Assembly: GCF_005876985.1 (NCBI RefSeq)
Contig: NZ_VAHD01000001.1
Span: forward strand, 310,001-374,000
Direction of reading: 5' to 3'
From: Rhodoferax bucti
Lineage (GTDB): Bacteria; Pseudomonadota; Gammaproteobacteria; Burkholderiales; Burkholderiaceae_C
DNA: 64,000 nt
How positions within the stretch are numbered: the first letter of the stretch is position 1; every line of letters begins with the position of its first letter. A program made the translations under genes and the position numbers. The notes beneath the pieces were generated by a model that ran no database searches, was not told where the DNA came from, and saw only the letters and a list, made by a program, of their open reading frames with translations. Below are positions 33,882 through 41,481 of the stretch, piece by piece.

Positions 33882-34853
33882 TCAGTCAGCGTAGACGCCA
33901 GCTGCTTTGATGATGGGCGTCCACTTGGCGATTTCGGCCGCCACAAACTTCTTGTGCTCGGCGGGCTCCACACGCTTGTCGGTGACAACCACAGCGCCCA
34001 AGGCTTCTTGCTTCTTGATGAAGTCGGCGTCTTTCAGCGCGGCTTTCAAGGCAGTGTTCAGCTTGGTTTGCACATCGGCAGGTGTGCCCTTGGGGGCGTA
34101 CAGGCCGTGCCAGATGGTGACCTCAAAGTTAGACAAGCCCTGGCTTTGCAGAGTGGGCAGCGTCTTCAAAGCGGCGGTGGTCAAAGGCTTGGCGGTCGTT
34201 ACGGCGTAGGCCTGCACCTTTTTGCCTTCGATTTGCTGGCTGGTGTTGGTGGTCTGGTCGCACATCAGGTCGATCTGGCCACCGATCAAATCGGTCATGG
34301 CGGGTGCGGTGCCCTTGTAGGGCACAGTGGTCATGTCGACCTTCACGGCGTTCTGGAACAGCAAACCGCACAGGTGCGATGCGGAACCAATACCGGCGTT
34401 ACCCAGGTTGATCTTACCGACGTTCTGGCCGATCCAGGTGGACAGCTCTTTGTAGCTCTTGGCAGGCAGGTCGGGGCGGCCGATGAGCGTCATGGGCACG
34501 TCGTTGATCATGCCCAGGTATTCGAAGTCGGACTCCACCTTGAACGTCATGTTACGCAGCAAACCGGGCATGGTGCCCATGGCAATGTGGTTCAGCAGCA
34601 GGGTGTAGCCATCCGGCGCGGCCTTGGCGACTTTGCCGGTACCGATGGAGCTGCCTGCACCCGCCGTGTTGTCGATGATGATGCTCACATCGCCCAGCTG
34701 CTTGCGCAGGGCTTCGCCCAGGTCGCGGGCCACACGGTCGGTAGGGCCGCCAGCGGTGAAGGGCACCACGATGGTGATCGGCTTGGACGGATAGGCCTGC
34801 GCGAACGCAGAAATCGACATCACGGCCGCGGTCGCAACGAGTAGTTTTTTCAT
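33882..34853 (-). CDS. TctC/Bug-type solute-binding protein
   Basis: This 323-residue protein has an N-terminal signal peptide (MKKLLVATAAVMSISAFAQA) and the TctC/Bug signature YPSKPITIVVPFTAGGPTDR, followed by GTGKVAKAAPDGYTLLLNHI and VPYKGTAPAMTDLIGGQIDL. It is a periplasmic receptor of the tripartite tricarboxylate transporter class, a family greatly expanded in Comamonadaceae and often without adjacent transporter genes. No TctA or TctB genes are seen here. It follows the CoA ligase gene, so the ligand may be an organic acid; this is inference. Confidence 0.9.
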   Translation of the reverse strand: MKKLLVATAAVMSISAFAQAYPSKPITIVVPFTAGGPTDRVARDLGEALRKQLGDVSIIIDNTAGAGSSIGTGKVAKAAPDGYTLLLNHIAMGTMPGLLRNMTFKVESDFEYLGMINDVPMTLIGRPDLPAKSYKELSTWIGQNVGKINLGNAGIGSASHLCGLLFQNAVKVDMTTVPYKGTAPAMTDLIGGQIDLMCDQTTNTSQQIEGKKVQAYAVTTAKPLTTAALKTLPTLQSQGLSNFEVTIWHGLYAPKGTPADVQTKLNTALKAALKDADFIKKQEALGAVVVTDKRVEPAEHKKFVAAEIAKWTPIIKAAGVYAD

Positions 34854-34947
34854 GGATTTGTCTCCTGTTTTTGGTTGAGCGGTGTGAAGGTTACCGCGAC
34901 TGAAAGTCCCTGCTAACTGTGGTGTTCAACAGCTCGGGAAAACCCTG

Positions 34948-34969
34948 AGGGCCCGGCCATGCGGGCCCT
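34948..34969 (-). terminator. Terminator-like hairpin after the CoA ligase gene
   Basis: AGGGCCCG (34948-34955) and CGGGCCCT (34962-34969) pair perfectly around six bases, directly after the ligase stop in the minus direction. It is followed on that strand by CAGGGTTTTCCC, a weak T run. It would separate the ligase gene from the TctC-type gene. Confidence 0.6.
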
Positions 34970-34973
34970 GCAC

Positions 34974-36227
34974 TCAGCGGTAGCTGCGTGCGTCCTCGAT
35001 CACCTTGCCGTCATTGGGCAAGCTGCCGGGCGCCAACAACTGCACATCGCCGCGCAGCTTGGTCACGTCGCGCACGGCATCGGCCACGCGCTGGGCCAGG
35101 CCCTCCGGCGCGCCCTCGACTTCGAGCTTCAGGGTCATCTGGTCATTGGCCATCTCGCCACTCACCACCAGGCGGGCCTTGCGCACCTCGGGGAAGCGTT
35201 TGGCCACCTCGTCCACCTGCTTGGGGTGCACAAACATTCCGCGCACCTTGGTGGTTTGGTCGGCACGGCCCATCCAGCCCTTGATGCGGGTGTTGGTGCG
35301 GCCGGTGGGGCACGGGCCGGGAAGCACCGCCGAGAGGTCGCCGGTGCCGAAGCGGATCAAGGGGTAGTCCGGATTCAGGCTGGTCACCACCAGCTCGCCC
35401 ACTTCGCCTTCGGGCACAGGGTCGCCGGTGCCGGGCCGCACGATTTCCACAATCACCTGCTCATCCAGCACCAGGCCCTCGCGGGCGCTGGTCTCGTAGG
35501 CAATCAGCCCCAGGTCGGCGGTGGCGTAGCACTGGTAGCCATCCACCCCGTGGGCGGTGAACCAGTCGCGCAGTGAAGGCGGAAACGCCTCGCCGCCGAA
35601 CATGGCTTTGCGCACGGTGGGCAGAGCCACCCCCATCTCCAGCGCTTTCTCCAAAATGATCTTCAAGAAGCTGGGCGTGCCGATATAGCCTGCCGGCTGC
35701 AGCTCGGCCATGGCCTGCACCTGCTGCTCGGTCTGCCCCGTGCCCCCGGGGAATACGGTGCACCCCAAAGCATGGGCGCCGGTTTCCATCATGGAGCCGG
35801 CCGGCACAAAGTGGTAGCTGAAACTGTTGTGGATCAACTCGCCGGGGCGAAAGCCTGCGGCATAAATGGCCCGTGCCATGCGCCAATAGTCACGCGCGGT
35901 GCCTTCCGGCTCGTAAATGGGGCCGGGACTGGCAAACACACGCGTCATGGCTTGCCCGAAGCCGATCGCGCTGAAACCACCAAACGCATTGCCGCCTTGC
36001 TGACGCGCTGCCTGCTGCAGTGCCTGCAACTCGGACTTGCGGGTAACCGGCAAACCCGCAAGGGCCACACGGTCCACGATGCGGGTGGCCTCCACGCCCT
36101 GCAAGATGCCTGCGAAGGCAGGGCTGTGCTGCTGGGCGTGGGCCACCTGCCGGGGCAGTGCCGCCATATGGGCAGCTTCACGCTCGGCCTGCGAACGGGT
36201 TTCCAGGGCGTCGTAGGCAGGGATCAT
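34974..36227 (-). CDS. Phenylacetate-CoA-ligase-like AMP-forming ligase
   Basis: This 417-residue adenylate-forming enzyme is of the PaaK/CapK branch. It has FSAIGFGQAMTRVFASPGPI then YEPEGTARDY, IHNSFSYHFVPAGSMMETGA, PTVRKAMFGGEAFPPSLR, YATADLGLIAYE, IRFGTGDLSAV and GRADQTTKVRGMFVHPKQV. It would activate an aromatic or short acyl acid to a CoA thioester in the cytoplasm. It is the second acid:CoA ligase of this operon, placed after the second ABC ATPase gene. The exact acid cannot be predicted. Confidence 0.88.
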   Translation of the reverse strand: MIPAYDALETRSQAEREAAHMAALPRQVAHAQQHSPAFAGILQGVEATRIVDRVALAGLPVTRKSELQALQQAARQQGGNAFGGFSAIGFGQAMTRVFASPGPIYEPEGTARDYWRMARAIYAAGFRPGELIHNSFSYHFVPAGSMMETGAHALGCTVFPGGTGQTEQQVQAMAELQPAGYIGTPSFLKIILEKALEMGVALPTVRKAMFGGEAFPPSLRDWFTAHGVDGYQCYATADLGLIAYETSAREGLVLDEQVIVEIVRPGTGDPVPEGEVGELVVTSLNPDYPLIRFGTGDLSAVLPGPCPTGRTNTRIKGWMGRADQTTKVRGMFVHPKQVDEVAKRFPEVRKARLVVSGEMANDQMTLKLEVEGAPEGLAQRVADAVRDVTKLRGDVQLLAPGSLPNDGKVIEDARSYR

Positions 36228-36245
36228 AGGCTCTCCGTCGGCTTG

Positions 36246-36297
36246 ATTGCTATTATTTCAGGAGCTGCTTGCGCACATTCCACGGGCGCCAGCAGCA
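36246..36297 (-). repeat. Dispersed intergenic repeat, copy 2 (reverse)
   Basis: Read on the minus strand this copy is GGCGCCCGTGGAATGTGCGC then AAGCAGCTCCTGAAATAATAGCAA. It lies between the LivF-like and CoA ligase genes. The GCTAT arm has changed to GCTCC in this copy while ATAGC is kept. Confidence 0.75.
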
Positions 36298-36314
36298 CAT
36301 TTTGTATAAAAATT

Positions 36315-37127
36315 TCAGGCCAACCAGCGCTTGCGGCGCTTGTAGCTCTTCACGTCTTTGAAGCTCTTGCGTTCACCGCCCCCCACACCGAGGTAGAACT
36401 CCTTGACGTCTTCATTGCTGCGCAAGTCTTCCGCCGCACCGTCCATCACCACGCGGCCGCTTTCCATGATGTAGCCGTAGTCGGCGTACTTCAGGGCCAT
36501 GTTGGTGTTCTGCTCGGCCAGCAGGAAGGTGACCTTCTCTTTGGCGTTGAGGTCTTTCACGATCTCAAACACCTCTTCCACGATCTGTGGCGCGAGGCCC
36601 ATGGAGGGTTCATCCAGCAACACCATGCTGGGGTTGGCCATGAGCGCGCGGCCGATGGCGCACATCTGCTGCTCACCGCCGGAGGTGTAAGCCGCCTGGC
36701 TGGCGCGGCGGGTTTTGAGACGGGGAAAGTAGTTGTAAACCTTCTCGAGGTTGGCAGCCACCTCGGCTTTGCTGTGGCGCGTATAGCCACCGGTGAGCAG
36801 GTTTTCCTCGATGGTGAGGTGGGCAAAGCAATGCCGCCCCTCCATCACCTGCACCACGCCGCGGCGCACCAAATCGGCGGGACTCAGGTTTTCAATGCGC
36901 TCACCCCGCAACTCAATGCTGCCCTTGGTGACCTCGCCCCGCTCACCTGCCAGCAGGTTGGAGATGGCCCGCAGCGTGGTGGTTTTGCCCGCGCCATTGC
37001 CGCCCAGGATGGCCACAATGCCACCTTCCGGCACCTGCAGCGACACCCCCTTGAGCACCAGGATGACGTGGTTGTAAATGACCTCGATGCCATTCACGTT
37101 GAGAACGATGTTTTTCGGTTCACTCAT
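36315..37127 (-). CDS. livF: Branched-chain-type ABC transporter ATPase (LivF-like)
   Basis: The 270-residue ATPase has Walker A GGNGAGKTTT near residue 39, an expanded LSGGQ-type signature SGGEQQMCAIGRAL and Walker B MVLLDEPSMGLAP. The DEPSMGLAP form and order are those of LivF-type subunits of hydrophobic amino acid/amide (HAAT) transporters. The C-terminus is longer than usual, with a basic GGERKSFKDVKSYKRRKRW tail. It lies downstream of the receptor gene, separated by a nested inverted repeat. Confidence 0.9.
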   Translation of the reverse strand: MSEPKNIVLNVNGIEVIYNHVILVLKGVSLQVPEGGIVAILGGNGAGKTTTLRAISNLLAGERGEVTKGSIELRGERIENLSPADLVRRGVVQVMEGRHCFAHLTIEENLLTGGYTRHSKAEVAANLEKVYNYFPRLKTRRASQAAYTSGGEQQMCAIGRALMANPSMVLLDEPSMGLAPQIVEEVFEIVKDLNAKEKVTFLLAEQNTNMALKYADYGYIMESGRVVMDGAAEDLRSNEDVKEFYLGVGGGERKSFKDVKSYKRRKRWLA

Positions 37128-37208
37128 GACCGTACTTTCTAAGCAAGTTGCGCAGACACGCTACTTGGGATGCGGGGCGCTCTGCGCAGCGAAATCAAGG
37201 AGGAGGCC

Positions 37209-37257
37209 GCAGGCCGGGGGACATTCGCGGAGCGGAGTGCTCCGCTTCCCGGCCTGC
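37209..37257. other. Nested inverted repeats between livK and livF
   Basis: GCAGGCCGGG (37209-37218) pairs with CCCGGCCTGC (37248-37257), and inside it GCGGAGC (37227-37233) pairs with GCTCCGC (37239-37245). The structure starts eight bases after the livK stop on the minus strand. No T run follows, which suggests mRNA stabilisation or partial attenuation rather than full termination. Confidence 0.7.
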
Positions 37258-37264
37258 TACTCAC

Positions 37265-38593
37265 TCAAGACTGACAATCAGCAGGGGTGCGGGCGGTCAG
37301 TTTCTTCTCGGCGGCGTACTTGGCTGCGGTGGTCTTCACCAAAGGCTTCAAGATCTGCTCATCCGCTTGCAACCAGTCGGAGGTGAACTGCCACTTGGCG
37401 CCGTCCCAGGTGTGAATACGGGCCCAGGATGCGCCCATGTGGTCCATGCACGAGGTGCTGATAGGGCGCATCACGCCGGCAAAGCCCAGCGCATCCAGCT
37501 TGGGCTGGGTGAGGTTCAGGTTTTCCAGACCCCAGCGCACTTGCTCACCCGTCATGACCTTGCCCTTGCCGAAGCGGTCTTGCGCAGCACGCACACCTTC
37601 GATCGCGAGCATGGCGCTCATGGCTCCGCGCATGTAGAGCACCTGGCCGACTTCTTCCTTCGGTCCGGTGCCCTGGCCCTTGCCGTGCACCATGGCCATC
37701 ACGTCCTTCACCAGCTTGGAGTTGGGCTCGGCACCATGCTGCATAGTCACCGCGTTGTAGCCCTTGGCGCCGTCCGCCACGTCTTTCACGTCGGGCTCCG
37801 CACCGGCCCACCACACGCCGTACATCTTCTCGCGGGGGTAGCCGGTGGCTTGCGCTTCCTTGATGGCGGTGGAGTTCATCACGCCCCAGCCCCACAGCAC
37901 CACATAGTCAGGACGGTTCTGGCGCACTTGCAGCCAAGTGGCTTTTTGCTCCACGCCGGGCGCGGTCACGGGCAGCAGGGTCAGGTTGAAGCCGAGCATG
38001 GCGGCACGCTCTTGCAACAGGGGAATGGGCTCTTTGCCAAATGGACTATCGTGGTAGACCAGTGCAATCTTCTTGCCCTTGAGCTTGTCCAGACCGCCCT
38101 CTTTCTTGCCGATGGCTTGCATGATGGCGTCAGCCGCCACCCAGTAGGTGCCGGCGATGGGGAAGTTCCACTTGAACACCGAGCCGTCTGCGCTCTCGCT
38201 GCGGCCGTAGCCCACGGTCACCACGGGGATTTTGTCGGCAGGGGCTTTTTCGGTAATCGCAAAAGTAGCGCCTGTAGACAGGGGCTGCACAAAAGAGGCA
38301 CCCTTGCTCTTCAAGCGCTCGTAGCACTCCACGCTGCGGGCGGTGTCGTAGCCGGTTTCGCATTCTTCAAAGCTGAACTTCACCCCGTTGATGCCACCAC
38401 GCGCATTGGTGAGCTTGATGTAGTCCACATAGCCGTTGGCCCACGGCACGCCGTTGGGCGCATAAGGCCCGGTGCGGTAGGACAGCACCGGAATGAACTG
38501 CTCCTTGGCTTGCGCAAAGGCGTTGCCCGCCATCAGGCCGGATGCACCGGCAGCCACCAGAGTGCTTGCGAGTACGAGTTTAGATAGCTTCAT
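37265..38593 (-). CDS. livK: Branched-chain-type ABC substrate-binding protein
   Basis: The protein (442 residues from the ATG at 38593, preceded by GGAGAG) has a signal peptide (MKLSKLVLASTLVAAGASGL then MAGNAFAQ) and a periplasmic type I binding fold (FIPVLSYRTGPYAPNGVPWA, GVKFSFEECETGYD, LSTGATFAITEKAP). It is about 60 residues longer than classical LivK, as in receptors for aromatic or acyl compounds in this family. It sits between the livM and livF genes. Two CoA ligases in the same operon suggest a carboxylic acid ligand, which is inference. Confidence 0.88.
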   Translation of the reverse strand: MKLSKLVLASTLVAAGASGLMAGNAFAQAKEQFIPVLSYRTGPYAPNGVPWANGYVDYIKLTNARGGINGVKFSFEECETGYDTARSVECYERLKSKGASFVQPLSTGATFAITEKAPADKIPVVTVGYGRSESADGSVFKWNFPIAGTYWVAADAIMQAIGKKEGGLDKLKGKKIALVYHDSPFGKEPIPLLQERAAMLGFNLTLLPVTAPGVEQKATWLQVRQNRPDYVVLWGWGVMNSTAIKEAQATGYPREKMYGVWWAGAEPDVKDVADGAKGYNAVTMQHGAEPNSKLVKDVMAMVHGKGQGTGPKEEVGQVLYMRGAMSAMLAIEGVRAAQDRFGKGKVMTGEQVRWGLENLNLTQPKLDALGFAGVMRPISTSCMDHMGASWARIHTWDGAKWQFTSDWLQADEQILKPLVKTTAAKYAAEKKLTARTPADCQS

Positions 38594-38651
38594 TTGTCTC
38601 TCCTGTAATAAGTGGTTGAAGCACGGGGAAAACACGGAACCTGGCCTGCCC

Positions 38652-39728
38652 TCAATGGGGGAAGGGCCACAAACGCAATTTCTGTTTACCGATAGACCAG
38701 AGCTTGGCCAAGCCATGCGGCTCCACGATCAGGAACCAGACGATCAAGCCGCCGAACACCATGAGCTCGGCATGTGACACCGCCGCCGTGGAAATCTCAA
38801 AACCGAACAGACCAGCCAACGCAGGCAGGAACTGGCTCAAGAAGATGGGCAACACCACAATGAAGGCAGCGCCGAAGAAGCTGCCCATGATGGAACCCAT
38901 GCCACCAATAATCACCATGAACAGCAGCTTGAACGACTGGTCCACCGAGAATGCGGCAGGCTCCCAAGCACCCAGGTAGATAAAGCCCCACAGCGCGCCC
39001 GCCACACCCACGATGAAGGAGCTGACCGCAAACGCACTGAGCTTGGCGTACATGGGGCGGATGCCGATCACGGCCGCGGCCACGTCCATGTCGCGAATCG
39101 CCATCCACTCCCGACCTACCGCACCACGGACCAGGTTTTTGGCCAACAGTGCAATCACGGCCAGCAGGCTCAAACAGAACAGGTACTTGGCGACCGGGCT
39201 CTCCAGCGAGAGACCGAACACCTGCAAGTTGGACACCGACACCGAGCCCGAAGGTGAGTTGTTGGTGAACCACTGAATACGCAAAAACATCCAGTCGGCA
39301 AAGAACTGCGCGGCCAGCGTGGCCACCGCCAGGTACAAGCCCTTGACGCGCAAACTGGGCAGGCCGAAGACCATGCCAAAAAGCATGGAGCTCACGCCGC
39401 CGAGCAGCAGAGCCACCAACAAGGGCATGCCTTCAATACGCACAAAGAAGTTGTAGGCCGCATACGCGCCTACTGCCATGAAGGCGCCGGAGCCCAGCGA
39501 AATCTGGCCACAAAAGCCGACCAAAATATTCACACCGACGGCTGCCAGCGAGAAGATCAAAAAGGGAATCAGGATCGCCCGGAACAGGTAGTCGCTGGCC
39601 AGCATGGGCACCAGCGCAAAGCCCACCAGCAACAGGGCCACGATGGCCATGCGGTCTTGCAGAATGGGGAATATCTGCTGGTCCGCACGGTAGGTGGTTT
39701 TGAATTGGCCGTTTTCTCTGTAGAACAT
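38652..39728 (-). CDS. livM: Branched-chain-type ABC permease (LivM-like)
   Basis: This 358-residue membrane protein has about ten hydrophobic segments and the LivM motif VGFCGQISLGSGAFMAVGAY near residue 72, plus RGAVGREWMAIRDMDVAAAV, the cytoplasmic coupling loop. It forms the channel with the LivH-like subunit. The gene follows livH by 26 bases and precedes the receptor gene. Confidence 0.9.
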   Translation of the reverse strand: MFYRENGQFKTTYRADQQIFPILQDRMAIVALLLVGFALVPMLASDYLFRAILIPFLIFSLAAVGVNILVGFCGQISLGSGAFMAVGAYAAYNFFVRIEGMPLLVALLLGGVSSMLFGMVFGLPSLRVKGLYLAVATLAAQFFADWMFLRIQWFTNNSPSGSVSVSNLQVFGLSLESPVAKYLFCLSLLAVIALLAKNLVRGAVGREWMAIRDMDVAAAVIGIRPMYAKLSAFAVSSFIVGVAGALWGFIYLGAWEPAAFSVDQSFKLLFMVIIGGMGSIMGSFFGAAFIVVLPIFLSQFLPALAGLFGFEISTAAVSHAELMVFGGLIVWFLIVEPHGLAKLWSIGKQKLRLWPFPH

Positions 39729-39754
39729 GGTTGTCTCTTATCGTTGTAACGGGT

Positions 39755-40684
39755 TCAAACGCGATCAATGATTTTTTCGCCGAACAGGCCTTGGGGCCGG
39801 ATCAGCAGGAAGCCGAGCGCAAGCACATAGGCAAACCAGATTTCGATGCCGCCACCCACATAAGGCCCGAGGTACACCTCGGACAGCTTCTCGCCAACAC
39901 CGATGATCAAGCCGCCCACGATGGCGCCGGGAACAGACGTCAGCCCCCCCAGAATCACTACCGGCAGCGCACGCAAGGCCACGGTGGTCAGCGAGAACTG
40001 CACACCCAGCTTGCTGCCCCAGATCATTCCGGCGACCAAGGCGACCACACCGGCCACGCACCAGACGATGACCCAGATGCGGTTGAGTGGTATGCCGATG
40101 GACTGCGCAGCCTGGTGGTCATCGGCCACGGCACGCAGAGCCCGGCCGGTGGCCGTTTTCTGGAAGAACACACTCAGCAGGGCCACCAGCGCGGCAGCAA
40201 TGATGGCGGCGTAAAAGTCTTCCTTGTTGATCAAGATGCCGCCTTCAAAAGCACTCTCCAGAATCATCACCGGGTCTTTGGGCATGCCGATATCGATCTT
40301 GTAGATGCTGCTGCCGAAGATGGTTTGGCCCAGGCCTTCCATGAAGTAAGTAATGCCCAGGGTGGCCATCAGCAAGGTGGTGCCTTCCTGGTTGACCAGA
40401 TGGCGCAGCACCAAGCGTTCGATGATCCAGGCCACAGCAAACATCACCACACCGGCGCCCACAAAGGCCAACACGTTGGCCGCTACGGGTGAGGTGATGC
40501 CCAGGTGCACCGGTATCCACTCCGCAAAGCGCGCCATGGCCAATGCCGCAAACAGCACCATGGCGCCCTGGGCGAAGTTGAAGACGCCTGAGGCTTTGAA
40601 GATCAGCACAAAGCCCAACGCGACCAGCGAATACAACATGCCGGCCATCAGGCCGCCGAGTAAGGTTTCTAGGAAAAAAGCCAT
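39755..40684 (-). CDS. livH: Branched-chain-type ABC permease (LivH-like)
   Basis: This 309-residue protein has eight or so hydrophobic spans and the LivH pattern GGLMAGMLYSLVALGFVLIF, ASGVFNFAQGAMVLFAALAM and ATGRALRAVADDHQAAQSIG, the EAA-like coupling loop. It is one of the two permeases of the first ABC system. It follows the livG gene by 11 bases. Confidence 0.9.
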   Translation of the reverse strand: MAFFLETLLGGLMAGMLYSLVALGFVLIFKASGVFNFAQGAMVLFAALAMARFAEWIPVHLGITSPVAANVLAFVGAGVVMFAVAWIIERLVLRHLVNQEGTTLLMATLGITYFMEGLGQTIFGSSIYKIDIGMPKDPVMILESAFEGGILINKEDFYAAIIAAALVALLSVFFQKTATGRALRAVADDHQAAQSIGIPLNRIWVIVWCVAGVVALVAGMIWGSKLGVQFSLTTVALRALPVVILGGLTSVPGAIVGGLIIGVGEKLSEVYLGPYVGGGIEIWFAYVLALGFLLIRPQGLFGEKIIDRV

Positions 40685-40695
40685 GGTGTTTTCTT

Positions 40696-41481
40696 TCAGT
40701 GGCTGGTGCCGAGGTAGGCGCTGATCACGTCTGGGTTGTTGCGCACTTCGTCCGGGGTGCCATCGCCGATTTTTTTGCCGTAGTCCAGCACGACCACGCG
40801 GTCGCTGATGTCCATGACCACGCCCATGTCGTGCTCGATCAACACCACGGTGGTGCCGAACTCGTCATTCACATCGAGCACGAAGCGGCACATGTCCTGC
40901 TTTTCTTCGACGTTCATGCCGGCCATGGGCTCGTCGAGCAACAGCACTTGCGGCTCCATCGCCAGCGCGCGGCCCAGGTCCACCCGCTTTTGCAGGCCAT
41001 AGGGCAGCTGGCCCACAGGGGTTTTGCGGTAGGCCTGGATTTCCAGGAAATCGATGATGCGCTCCACCGCCTCGCGGTGGGCAATCTCTTCGCGCTCGGC
41101 AGGCCCCCAGCGCAAGGCCTGTTTCAGGATGCCGCTTTTGATCTTGAGGTTGCGGCCGGACATGATGTTGTCCAACACGCTCATGCCCTTGAACAAGGCC
41201 AGGTTCTGAAAGGTGCGGCCTATGCCCATGGTGGCCACTTGGTGGCTGTCCATGTGTTTGAACTGTTGCCCGCGGAAGGTGATGGCACCTTCCTGCGGCG
41301 CGTACACCCCGTTGATGCAGTTCAGCATCGAGCTTTTGCCGGCGCCGTTGGGGCCGATGATGGCGCGGATCTCATGTTCCCGCACATCGAAGCTGATGTC
41401 GGTCAGCGCCTTCACGCCGCCGAAACGCAGGGAGATGTTTTTGACGTCCAAAATGACGTCGCCTATCTTTTTATCGCTCAT
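40696..41481 (-). CDS. livG: Branched-chain-type ABC transporter ATPase (LivG-like)
   Basis: The 261-residue ATPase has Walker A IGPNGAGKSSMLN near residue 41, QNLALFKGMSVLDNIMSGRN, the signature LPYGLQKRVDLGRALAMEP in place of LSGGQ, and Walker B VLLLDEPMAGMN, followed by LIEHDMGVVMDISDRVVVLD. The variant signature is normal for LivG. Its start overlaps the acyl-CoA synthetase stop by four bases, showing that the synthetase heads the transporter operon. Confidence 0.91.
   Translation of the reverse strand: MSDKKIGDVILDVKNISLRFGGVKALTDISFDVREHEIRAIIGPNGAGKSSMLNCINGVYAPQEGAITFRGQQFKHMDSHQVATMGIGRTFQNLALFKGMSVLDNIMSGRNLKIKSGILKQALRWGPAEREEIAHREAVERIIDFLEIQAYRKTPVGQLPYGLQKRVDLGRALAMEPQVLLLDEPMAGMNVEEKQDMCRFVLDVNDEFGTTVVLIEHDMGVVMDISDRVVVLDYGKKIGDGTPDEVRNNPDVISAYLGTSH

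Noticed and set aside
35772..37142. A 456-codon plus-strand frame over the CoA ligase and livF genes
   Set aside because: It spans two real genes and their intergenic repeat on the opposite strand, which no real gene would do here.
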